Origin: Peribolospora baueri
Lineage: Eukaryota; Basidiomycota; Peribolosporomycetes; Peribolosporales; Peribolosporaceae
Direction: 5' to 3'
Length of the DNA stretch: 64,000 bases
Assembly: GCA_029717555.1 (NCBI GenBank)
Contig: JAMDHS010000051.1
Coordinates: forward strand, 97,640-161,639
The position numbers were made by a program, and so were the translations under genes. The number at the start of each line of letters is the position of its first letter. Position 1 is the first letter of the stretch. The notes beneath the pieces are model-generated. The model was not told where the DNA came from. It made no database searches and saw only the letters and a list, made by a program, of their open reading frames with translations. Of this stretch, positions 43,847-55,078 are shown in pieces.

Positions 43847-46800
43847 ATGGCGCCCCCACCCCCCTCGCCCGTCGATCACGCGGCTGCGTCCGCCGCAGCG
43901 GCGATCAGCTCGAGGCAGGCACGGGTGGACCAGGAAGAGCTGGAGGAAATCAGGCGAGTGGCTCGGTCAGCACAGGAAGGAAGACAGCTGGGCAGCACAG
44001 GCATTCGGGAACGTCGGGACTAGAGAGCCGGCGGTGTGCTGTATCGGTTCGAGCGTGTGTGGCCGTCCGAGACGCTGTGCTGAACAAACGATATCTTCTT
44101 CTTCATCACCTTGAAATGGATCAAGGCGATACGAAGACTTTACGACTATTGGTGCGCTCATGTCGCTTCTCATTACGATTGCTCACGAGCTGGGGTTATG
44201 TGGCTCACATCTTTTTGTACTCTTCCTCGTCACAGATTGGATCCAAGACTCGCACAGGGAACGTGCCCTCCGCGCGGCCCGCCAACGAGCAGCCCAAAAG
44301 CGGTTTTCCCTCTCCATCCTCCCCACTCTTTCCTCCTTACTCCGAAGACCCTCTCCCGATCCTCACTCCTCTACTTCCCTGCGCGGCCACCGCCGATCAA
44401 GATCAGCGTTCAAAAGGGCAAAGGACGACCCGCCCCATTGGTGGCCTCATCTCAACGGATGGGGGTACAGGTTCTGGCTGGCCTGGTTGGCAGCCAGAGG
44501 CGTTGGAGAGGAGATGACTAGCTGGTTCGTAACCGCTATGGTCGGTGAGTGATGAGGCTTCTTCGATGGACGAGCCGCATGGACTCGATTTCCAGCTGGT
44601 TGGGACGAGTCAAGTCGACCAGCTTCCGACGACTTTCGACCCACTTGTCTTCCTTCCCTTCCCACTTCATTTTCCCCTGCACACGCCGGCCACCCAGGCG
44701 CCCTAATAGGCATCAACATGGCCGTGATCAGCATCGTCACAGAGTGGCTCTCCGACCTCAAAATGGGCTACTGCCGCTCCAGTTGGTGGCTCAATGAAAA
44801 GTTCTGCTGCTGGGAATCATACGACTCCAAGCTCCCCGATGGCGCAGGTTCCCCCCCTGGTGGCAGCGTCACCCCCACTACCCCCGGTGGAGCGATCGTG
44901 AGGGCGATCTTGAGTGGCAGCTCTATGGGCGCTACTGCGCTTTTGCAGGGGAGAGCGGGGGAGAGCGTTGATACGTGTGAGAATTGGGTACCATGGAGCA
45001 CGTGGACGGTGCCGAGCTGGTTCTTCTACGTCGTCTTTGCGGTGAGCCTTTGTACCTCGTCAGCGAAGCATCCCTCTGCCCGCGTCTAGACCTTCGCCTA
45101 GTTCTTTGCTAAATGCACTCTTCCATCTAACGACCTTCTGTTCCCTTCATTTCAGGCCCTTTTCGCCTTCGCTTGCGCTTTCCTCGTCCGTTCCTTCGCT
45201 CCCTACGCAGCCGGATCGGGCATCTCTGAGATCAAATGCATCCTCGCCGGCTTCATCATCAACGGATACCTCGGGCCGTGGACACTCGCCATAAAGAGCT
45301 TGACGCTGGTGAGCCATTCAATTCTAACGTAGACGTCGCGAGATCGGTTTTGGGTGGGAGGAGATTGCAAAACTTTGGGTCCTTAAATGATTTCGTTTTC
45401 TCCTTTCTTTCTAGCCCCTTGCCATTGCCTCCGGCCTAAGCGTAGGCAAAGAGGGTCCCGCTGTACACGTTGCCTGCTGCATAGGAAACGTCGTCGCCAG
45501 GTTCTTTGAAAAGTTCAAGAGGAGTCAGGGTGCGTTCTAGCCGGGATCGGTTTTCGAGTAAAGCCACATTTTTGGCGGACAGCGTCCGCGCCAGTGTATG
45601 TTTCCGTTTGTTGATATCATGCGCTCTCTTCCTTCCTCCCTTGCAACGGCTGGCTCGACTCGGCTCTCGCAGCCAAGATGCGCGAAATTCTCACAGCTGC
45701 CTCAGCAGCGGGAGTGGCAGTGGCCTTCGGCTCGCCCATCGGCGGTGTCCTTTTCTCCCTTGAGGAGATGGCCATCAACTTCCCCTCCAAGACCATGTGG
45801 CGCTCCTTCCTTTGCGCCCTCGCCGGCACCGTCGCCCTCTCTGCCATGAGTCCGTACCGCACCGGAAAGCTTGTCCTGTTCCAGGTGTCATATGATCGCG
45901 GATGGCACTATTTCGAAATTTGGTTCTTCATCATCATCGGCATCTTTGGAGTGCGTCGTTCATCATCCGGTCCACTTTTTTCGCTGGCCGTGAGGAGAGT
46001 CAGCAAAGCGAAGCTCACTCGTCCTCCTCTTCGCGTGGCAGGGCCTCTACGGCGCGTTCGTGATCCGATACAACATCCAAGTCCAAGCCTTCCGCCGCAA
46101 GCATCTCGCAGCGTACGGCGTCTCCGAGGCCGTCGTCCTCGCCACGCTCACCGCCGCCGTCGGCTACTTCAACAAGTTCATCCGCATAGACATGACTGAG
46201 AGCTTGGAGGTGTTGTTCAGGGAGTGCGAAGGGGGAGGTGATTACGACAACCTTTGTCAGTGAGTACTTGTCGCCCTGTCGGATCGATCGATCGATCGAT
46301 CCACCGTTTTCGATCGCCTTCATGGGCAGTTTCTAGCGGCTTCCCACGAGCCTTACCCTCCCTCCGCGTCGCTCGCTCGTCCGCAGGACTTCGACCCAGT
46401 GGCGAATGGTCAACTCGCTCCTCCTAGCCACCGTCCTAAGAGCCTTCTTCGTCGTTGTATCCTACGGCTGCAAAGTGCCCGCCGGCATCTTCGTGCCCTC
46501 CATGGCCGTCGGCGCCACTTTCGGTCGCATGATCGGCATCATCGTCAAGGCCATCTATCGCGCTAACCCTACGTCGAGGTTCTTTGCCTCCTGCGACCCA
46601 GATATCCCTTGCATCACTCCCGGCACTTACGCGTTCTTGGGCGCCGCTGCTGCGCTGGGGTGAGTGAAAGCCCGTCAACTTACGTTTGACTGGTGGACAG
46701 GATCGTTCGCAAATTTGCTCATCCTTCTTTGCCTTCCATACACTTCGTTCCTGAACGCAGCGGCGTGACCCGAATCACAGTCGCGGTAGTCGTCATCATG

Positions 46801-48327
46801 TTCGAGCTCACCGGTGCCCTGACATACATATTGCCGACCATGGTGAGTCTGGCAGGAATCGCGCCAGGCTCCAATTCACAGACGACCCTCTTCTTGACGC
46901 GTTCCCTTCCTTCTTGAATCTCCGACGACGCCAAACTCGCACAGATCGTTCTCATGGTTACGAAAGCCGTCGGCGACTGGTACGGCAAGGGCGGCATCTC
47001 GGACAAGATGATTGTCTTCAATGGTTACCCCTTCCTCGACAAGGAGGAGCACGAATTTGGCATCCCCGTGTCCAAGGTCATGAAGGGCCAGCCAAACGTG
47101 CTCTATGCGTCCGGTATGCGCCTCGACGAGGTCGAGGCGAAGATGCGCACCACAAAGTTTAGAGGCTTCCCACTTGTCAAGGACCCGACGGATTGGACAT
47201 TACTAGGCTACTTGGGCAGGACAGAAATTCGGTTTGCTATCGGTGGGTCCCACACGGCCCTCACCCTCGGAACTCAGCTTACCTGCTCGAATTCCGATCA
47301 TTGTCCTGATCTGACCGAACGGATTTTTTGACTGGTCGCCCTTTCGCCTTTTCAGACAAGGCCAAACAGATGCGCTCGCTCCCTCCAGAGACGCAGTGCA
47401 TCTTCACGCTCACTGAAGTCAACGAGCTGCGAGACGTCGGGGACAGCAACGGCCCCCGGAGGATGGCCGGGGACGAGGACGAGGACGACGAGGACGAAGA
47501 GAGTGTTGCAGAGGACGAACAGGTGCTCCTCGAGAATGGCCTTGACGAGGCGACAAGTGACCTCCTCGACTTGGGACCATGGGTCGATCAGACGCCTTTG
47601 ACCGTCAGTCCTAAAATGGCCTTAGAGGTTGTCATGGACCTGTTTAAGAAGATGGGGTGAGTCAACCGTCCTTTTGGACTATACTCACTGGTTCGCAGAC
47701 GAGTGTGCGGCACGTCTAGGAAGCCGCGCCCAGCTGCATCTCCCTGACGCTGCTCTCGTCCCTCGGGTTGGTTCACTTCTTTTTGCCCCCCTTCCCTGCG
47801 ATACCAGCCCCCGCGTGGTCGTGGTAACGAACTTTGGCCAACTGGACGGACTCATCACGGTCAAGGATTGCCTTCGACACATCGCCGCCGAGGAGCGGGC
47901 GGCGGAGACTCGCAGTCTGGCGGAACGGCGGGAGCAGGCAGAGGCGGGTCGGGTGGCGGCGGGAGAGCTAGAGGAAGGGCTGGAGGAGCTGTGGGAGTGG
48001 GCGGGGCGGAAGATGGAGAACGTGATGGAGAGGGTACGCAGGTGGAGGGGTTTGCCGAGCCGGAGAGCCTGGACCGGTTGGCAGGCCGGCGGAAGGCGGG
48101 GCGATGGCGGAGTGCTCGGATTCGGTTCGACACGGTGGAGCGAACTGAGCTCCGGTTTTGGCTCGGGCTCTGGCGCCGGTTCACCGAGGGAAGGCGGCTC
48201 CGTATCGGACGCGCTCGGGGTCGAGACAGTCTTCGAGAACTCTGCGAGGACGTCGGAGGAGAGGAGAGAAGAGCTTTCTCAAGAGGAGGAACACGAGCAG
48301 CAGTTTGTCCTTGGCGCCGACGAGTGA
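43847..48327 (+). CDS. CLC-type chloride/proton antiporter (Gef1-like) with two CBS domains
   Basis: Thirteen exons give 1007 residues: 43847..43953, 44126..44151, 44236..44544, 44698..45041, 45156..45308, 45415..45529, 45673..45950, 46042..46259, 46387..46659, 46761..46842, 46945..47242, 47356..47656 and 47808..48327. The signature [13 protein letters not shown] lies near the N-terminus. The anion path motifs are [18 protein letters not shown] (gating Glu) and [18 protein letters not shown] carries the Glu used for proton transfer in CLC exchangers, so an antiporter rather than a channel is likely. Two CBS domains follow ([32 protein letters not shown] with [19 protein letters not shown]), separated by a very acidic loop, then a charged C-terminal tail of about 150 residues. 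Gef1-type proteins acidify and supply chloride to Golgi and prevacuolar compartments. Intron 1 is GC-AG. Confidence 0.92.
46281..46302. repeat. GATC tetranucleotide repeat in a CLC-gene intron
   Basis: Five tandem GATC/ATCG units lie inside the intron between exons 46042..46259 and 46387..46659. It is a short microsatellite. Confidence 0.85.
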
Positions 48328-48779
48328 CGCGACCCCCTCTGTCTACCCCTTCTCTCTGGATTCCCACACCTTTTACTTCGCATTCTCGTCTCATAACGAT
48401 CGTGATAAGTTTCCCTTCTGGGTTGGTTAGAACTCGTAAGACCTCCTGAGGAGATCTATAGATCTTGGGTTGTGACCGCTCGGCTTATTAGCGGTAACCA
48501 ATTCACGGGCATGTGACAGTGACCAAGATGAGCGAGCTCGGACGAACTTCTTCTGCCTTGGCCAGAAGTACAGAGACGCTCAACACCTCCCCGCTGTGAT
48601 GGGCAGAGCACGAGGGCCAGAAGGATGACGATGGTGACCGTGGTCACCTGCTCATTAGACGATACCGCGCTAACCAGGACTACCGCAGTTAATTCCCCGA
48701 ATTGCTGCTGCGTCGACCGGGGAAGGGACAGATAATAGCAGGAGGCAGCCGCCGACGGTCCTCTGCTTCCCGTCTTCCA
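48328..48779. other. Intergenic stretch upstream of the BTB gene
   Basis: This 452 bp has a short hairpin-forming stretch (AGATCTATAGATCT near 48452-48465). It holds no recognisable gene. It includes the CLC 3' flank and probably the BTB-gene promoter. Confidence 0.5.
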
Positions 48780-51012
48780 ATGCTCTCTTCCTCCTCCACG
48801 TCTCCCCGCAGTTTTGGCCCCTCCGTGCCCTCACTCTCCTCACGCCCCACCTTCCTTCGCAGAGGCGCCAGTGCTGAGGGGGGCGGCAAGGTGAAGGGAA
48901 AGCCCGATGAGGCGAAAGGCGACAAGGAGGAAGAAGAGCGCCCGCTTGAGGTGCATCCGACCTTTGGAGAGCATGCCGACTATCGTGGCACCGTTGTGGT
49001 GAAGGTCGAGAAGTCGACTTTCTACGTTCATAAGGAGTGAGTGAATCATCAAAGCGGAGTGCTCGTGGATGGAGAAAGGGTCTTGTTCATCCATATTCGT
49101 CTCCTCGCTTCTCTTTCGCCTCGCTTGCGCCAAACACGTATCCCCGTCCTTCTTTCACATATGAACATAACGTACAGCGTTGTTTATTTTATCCCCTTCT
49201 TCCAGTCCATCCTTGACGGCGACTGGCAGGAATCCCATCCATCCCTGCGATCCTCCATTGCCAGCTCCAAGGCTTTCCCCTTTGTCGACACTGGTGAGGA
49301 GAGAGGGCGGTCTGATGGGAGCGAGGACGAGACCAGTGATTTGGCAAGCCATATCGTAGGTGCCGACTGGCAGAACGATAGCATTGGGCACTCGGCGAAA
49401 GGGACCGGCGCGGTCACGGTGGGCCCTTCTTCATCAAAGACCGTCGTGGACGGCGCCCAAACCTCATCGCCATCAGATACAGCCGGTTACACTCAATCGG
49501 GACGGGATGAGGAAGAAGCGGAAGACTGCGATGAAGTCTCTCGACTTGAGGAGCGCTATCGGCGGTTAATTTCCCTAGCTACACCGCCGGGCTCTCCGTC
49601 CGGATCTCCAACAGTTCACATTTCACCGGACGGAGACGGGGACATGGAAAGGAAAGATGGGCTAGTGACAGACAGTAATGAAGCTGATCCTGGATCCAGA
49701 GGAAAGCTGCGAGCACAGCACAAAGGACGTGTAGGTGACAAAAAGGTGGATGCGATCGTCCATCTGGAGGAGGAGAAGGTGAGACTTCGTTGTGCAGTAG
49801 AATGAACAAACGCATCTGTTGACACATCCCTTTTCTGTTCTTGTGACCTTCGACCGTCTTCCCTTGTGTCTAGGCGGACATCTTCCAAGATTTTCTCTTT
49901 TTCCTTTACCCTCAGTACGCCCTCATTTCCCCCTTATTCCCCCCCTTTTTTCCCGGTGTTCGGACCGGGCTTTCCTCGAGTAACCGCCTGACCTCATCTC
50001 TGCCGTCTGTACTTTCGCACGCTCGTAGCCTCGACCTCCAAGTGACCTGGTACAACGTCGCCGGCTTGCTGCATATGAGCGATAAATTTGATGTGCCGTT
50101 GCTTAGGCGGTGAGTGGGCAGTCGCTCGTTCGTATTGGGCATGCTACAAGCAATGATGACTAGCGATGGAACGCCTTTATTTGTCTTGGCCTAGATACTA
50201 AAGCTCTTTGATCACCGCTACAGGCAAGCACTCAACTTCTTGACGGCTTCGGCGGCTGGAAGGCCGATCCAAGCCATGGCTATCGCTGGTGAGCCATTGT
50301 TTGTGCCATGTAGTTTGTCGATGATGAACGCTTCCGCTTGTTATGGGTCCATGCTCTTGCAAGCCTGAGTTCATGGCTGCTTATGTCACCACTCTTCCAT
50401 TTCTTGTATTGCTCGCTCACACCTGAAAGAGCGATATCGCCTCAATGAGCTCTACCGAGACGCTTCTCGGCACGTGTTGGACAATTACTCGAGCTGGGAG
50501 ATGGGAGAGCTGGCTATGTTGTCCAAGGAAACGTTGCTCAAACTCGAGCGGAAGTGAGTCAGGGAAGAGAAGCCGATCTGCTGTTCTCCTCGTCCTCTTC
50601 TCATATTTAACATCGACTTATGTTCCATACTACATCGACGACTCGCAGGAGGACCTGGTTTCTAGAACGCCTTCTCAAGCTCGGCCTCACCACTCCCGCT
50701 CGAGACTACATCTGCGTCTCCTCCTGCCCAGACCCCATATGGTGTGCTCGCATGCTCGACGAGAAGTGGAAGACGGCATATCAGAACACATTCAAATTTG
50801 GTGAGAGGGCCTTCTGAAGGGGTTTTTGCTTTACCTTTTTGCTTGCATCTCCCGACTAACTATTCCATCGCACGTCCTCCTCGCTCAAAGGCCCACCCCA
50901 ACCGTCCATGATCTACCGCTACCTTCGCGAGCTCGAGATATCGCCTCCCCTGCCGCACACGGCCTGTCAGCACTATGCCAAAGTGTGGATTTTGGACTTG
51001 TGTGAGTACTAA
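48780..51012 (+). CDS. BTB/POZ-domain protein with a large insertion in the fold
   Basis: Exons 48780..49036, 49178..49778, 49874..49914, 50029..50109, 50224..50288, 50430..50553, 50649..50800 and 50891..51012 give 480 residues. The BTB start is clear at residues ~65-103 (YRGTVVVKVEKSTFYVHKD, VVYFIPFFQSILDGDW). It then breaks into a Ser/acidic, low-complexity insertion of about 175 residues and resumes with ADIFQDFLFFLYPHLDLQVTWYNVAGLLHMSDKFDVPLL. The helical C-terminal part (ALNFLTASAAGRP, ERYRLNELYRDASRHVLDNYSSW, LLKLGLTTPARDYICVS, CARMLDEKW) is typical of basidiomycete BTB proteins. Such proteins often serve as adaptors or in transcription, but the role here is unknown. The chosen stop is TAA at 51010-51012, just after a GTGAGT that could instead be a donor to a further exon. 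Confidence 0.8.
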
Positions 51013-52646
51013 AGTGTTGAAGCGCCGACAGCCTTGTTCGACTCCAGACAAGCTACGGCTTCGTCTCGTCCTTGTTTGAGGACTTTGTCGTCTGTGGCTC
51101 AGTTCCCTTTGCTGAAGCTTGACGGTCGTCGTCTTCGTCTTCCCGACAATTCAGTCGACCGCATGTTCCAAATATCCCAAACGGGAAAGACTCCTCGCCA
51201 GTTCCTCAACGTGCGACTTTGACCGCCGGTGGGCTCGCCGTTTCTTTTTTTTTTTTTTCGTTTTCGCTTTTTGTCTTTCGCCCCTGTCTCGTCTCAATGC
51301 ATTTATACCGAATGAATGGTCTGCACTCGACTGCGGCCATTTTCTCCTCGCTCTTGTGCGGAGGAGCCGGGAAATGACTCATTGTCCGCGTTGGCGTGTT
51401 AGAATAAGGAGGATGCCGAACCTGGATGACGGCCGTGCCGGATGGCCGCCCGTTGCGTAGGTTCTTCTGTCGTCGCGACAGAAGGGCCCCAGCGAGCGAT
51501 GATGAGCTTTGTGGCTGATTGACTCAACGAGTGGTCGTGGACATCGGAAGCAGCTTCGATCTGCGCGACGACGAGGTGCTGACAAGCGTCGCACAGAAGA
51601 AGTCCACTTCAGATGCCCACGTGTAACCTGGAGTAATGTTGATGACACGCGCCGCCAACCAAATAAAATCTGGCAAAATCAAAGAAGTGGTGAACTTGGC
51701 CCCGCTTACCTCCGCTATGGGCTGCATGTCTCCGCTCGCTTCCATCCCTCCCCGCCACTAAGACGAGGTTAAAGAGAGGGGGAGGGCAGGCTCCGATAAG
51801 CGAGGACAGGTCATTGGCGCGCTGACTTGTCGAAATGTTTCATCATTTTGGTTGTCGATTCCAGGCGACGGCCATTTTTTTCCGGCAACGCGCTCGAAGA
51901 GGTCCGGCTCGGCTCAAATTGGATGCCGAGAGCCGGTCCTATCATATCCCGATCGACGCCATCTCTCCGGAAGGTATGGACGCAGGCAGAAGGCGCAGAT
52001 CTTGGAGAGGAAAGAAGAAGTTCTCTGCTGTCCTCCACTCACACCCGGTGGTTCCATCTCGGTTCGTCACTGCGCTTCGTCTCTCCAGTCCGCTGATAGG
52101 CGTTGTTCCCTTGCTCACGAATGTCCTCCCATGCCGGAAAGGGGCCGCACTTGCCGCACGCCGTCCCGGACTCTTGAGCTTGCGATCTGGGACGGCTGAG
52201 CGGTCCACCGCCCGCGTCGCTCAGCGGAGGTCTGGAATTCGAGAATTCGAGGCGAGGAGCGGATCTTCGTGGACAGCTGTTCCGGTGGAAGCTGATCCCC
52301 GCTCGGACACTAACCGCCCCTCGGGGAGACGGCTTACCATGTTACCGGGGACTGATCCCAAGAGGCCGGAGGAACGAGGCCTCCGTCTCCCTCTCTTCCT
52401 TTTTTTCCAGCGGACCCTGTCTCCAGCATAAATACCAGACAAGAGGGCGGCGCTCCCCTTGAGCGCCCCCCGCCACCCTTCCCTTTCCCCTCCTTCCCCT
52501 CCTCCTCCTCCTTCTCCTTCTCCTCCGTCTCTTCCGTTTGCCTTTCTACGACATTCCTTACTTTCCGTAATCTCACCATCTTCCCGCTCGTCAAGCTTTA
52601 CAAAACTATCAAAACAGCAACCTAATTTCTCATCTGTTAGGCAGTC
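51013..52646. other. Gene-free stretch upstream of the MFS transporter
   Basis: No conserved coding sequence was recognised on either strand. A run of T lies at 51244-51258. Pyrimidine-rich sequence (52480-52530) precedes the MFS start and is probably promoter and leader. Confidence 0.5.
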
Positions 52647-55078
52647 ATGGAGAGTCAAAACCATCCGCAAGACGCCCAGACGGTCAGTCCGTACCAAACC
52701 GCAACGAATGGCGGTGGCAACGGCGTCGCCGTTTCTGAGGCCGAGGACGCGGGTGCCTATCTGGTGACGTGGGACGGCCCGGATGATCCAGCTAATCCCA
52801 AGAACTACTCCAAATCACACAAATGGTGAGTCTCGTTCATCGTCTCGCTCTCGCTCACTAGTCCCTGCGTGCGGCGTGTAACCTGATAAATCGCTCCTCC
52901 TATCCTCTTCCACACGCCCAAAGGTTCCTAACCCTCTTCGCAGCTCTGCTGTGCTTCGACGTTAGTTTCGGTTCGTCCGTCATCACTGGCGATCTTCCCG
53001 GTGCGGCCGAATCGCTTCACGTCAGTGTGGAGGTGATCAACTTGACGGGTGAGTGGTGCTCGACATCTCTTGGCGCTCATCAGTTGGTGGTGTCGGCTAA
53101 GCATAATTTAACATGCCTTGTTTGGTCTGCCTCTTGCCATACCGTCAATCTGAATGACAGTCACTCTGTTCGTTTGCGGTTTTGCTTTCGGTCCAATGAT
53201 GTGAGCGATGGTCCCTCTTGTCTGCTGGCATCAGCGCTCACCCGTTGCGGCTCGGCCATCACTCACTCTGCCTCTCGTGGTATCTGTCCTCTACACTACT
53301 TAACTTTCAGCTTTGCCCCGTTGAGCGAGCTTTACGGGAGGAAGCCGATCTACATCGTCTGTGGAGGACTGTACTTCAGTGCGTAGGCCGAGCAGTGGCA
53401 TCCATCCTGCGTTTCCGCTCTTGACCGATGTTGATTGTCGTCCGCTCTCCCTCTTCTTGTATCTTCTCTCTCCCGCCAGTTTTCATTCTGCCTTGCGCTC
53501 TCGCTAAGAACGTGGGCACCATCCTTGTGTGCCGTTTGATCTCCGGACTGGCAGCCAGCGCGCCCATGACGAACGTCGGCGGCACCATCGCGGACATCTG
53601 GGACGTGGAGGAGCGCGGCTTCCCCATGTCGCTCTTCTCGTCCGTCCTTTTCATCGGTCCGGCCGCCGGACCACTTATCGGCGGGTTTGTGGGTGAGACG
53701 AAGGGATGGAGGTGGATCTACTGGGTGAGTACGGCATTCTGGAAGTAAGCAAGCGTGGTCTGGGTCGTATGCTATCGCTCTGACCGGCACGTGAGATGAC
53801 ATTTCCGATCTACCACAGATTCTCATGATCTTCACGGGCGCTTGCTGGTTGGCCACCTTCCTCACCTCTGAGACCTACGCCCCCGCTCTCCTCAAGGCCA
53901 AGGCCAAGAAGCTTCGGAAAGAGACAAAGAACGACAAGTACATGACCGAGCAGGAGATGCACCGCAAGCCTATTGCGGAGCTGGTCAAGATTGCGTTGTT
54001 TAGGCCAATGAGTGAGTGGAAGGGAAGGCTACCGCCACGTCGATCTTATAATACCATGGTTGGACCTCTGCCGACATAAACGATGCATTCCACCGGATTT
54101 CTTACTATGCACAACCAGAGCTTCTCCTCGTCGAGCCCATTTTGGATCTTTTCTCTCTCTACTTGTGCTTGGTTTACAGGTGCGTTGCTCCGAGTGCGCG
54201 AATGAAAGCTTTAGAAAGTCTTGCTGACGTTGTCATCGCACTCCAATTCAATTCGCAGCCTTCTCTACTTGTGAGCCTTTTATTTGTTAGCTAAGGGCTC
54301 CAGGTTCGCATCGACGGTAATTTCATGCTAACCATCCCCATCTTACACCATGCAGGCTCTTTTTCGCCTTTCCCCTCGTCTTCATCCCGCGTGGCTTCAA
54401 TCCCGGCCAGATCGGCCTGTGCTTCTGCTCGCTCATCGTCGGCATCCTCCTCGCTGTCTGCTACTCTTACTTCGTCCAAGAGCGTGTCTACGCTAAGGCG
54501 GCGGCGAAGAGAGGGTACAACACGCCAGAGGATCGGTTGCCCATGATGCTCCTCGGCTCGCTCACCTTGCCGGCCGGGTTGTTCATCTTTGCCTGGACGT
54601 CGCCCGCTCATATCAGCTGGGTCGGACCCATGATGGCCGGCGTCCCGATGGGAGCCAGCTTCGTCCTGCTTTACATTTCTGCGAACGCTTATGTGAGTGG
54701 GAAAGTAGGGGACGTAGCCCTGGTGGCGGCAGTTTGGATGGCGTGTTCAACTCCATGCTCCTTTGCCTTTTTCATCGTACCATTTCCCAGCTCGTCGACT
54801 GCTACCACGACGTCGCCGCCTCTGCCTTGGCCGCCAAGACGCTCCTTCGTTCCCTGTGCGGCGCCGCCGTTCCGCTGTTCGTCAGCCAGATGTACAACGC
54901 CATGCATCCTCAATGGGCCGGCTCCCTCCTCGCCTTCGTCGCTGTAGGGATGATGCCGATCCCCTTCTACTTCTACCGATACGGCCGGCAATACCGGAAG
55001 AAGTCTCAATACGCGTGGGCCGAGGACCACAAGATCGTCGCTTCTCCTGCCGTCGGCGATTCCAAGGAGACGGTGTGA
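52647..55078 (+). CDS. MFS transporter, DHA1 drug:H+ antiporter type
   Basis: Ten exons (52647..52825, 52924..53048, 53161..53200, 53311..53378, 53480..53724, 53819..54011, 54120..54180, 54259..54270, 54356..54692, 54791..55078) give 515 residues. The polar N-terminus ends in VTWDGPDDPANPKNYS, typical of fungal DHA1 proteins, and about twelve membrane spans follow. The loop motif APLSELYGRKPIYI lies between spans 2 and 3. LFRPMKLLLVEPILDLFSLYLCLVYSLLYLLFFAFPLVF and FNPGQIGL are typical of the polyamine or multidrug subgroup (Tpo1/Flu1-like). It should move small organic compounds out of the cell using the proton gradient; the substrate cannot be read from sequence. One exon (12 nt) encodes four residues within a membrane span. 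A conserved-looking cytosolic loop carries KAKAKKLRKETKND. Confidence 0.92.
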
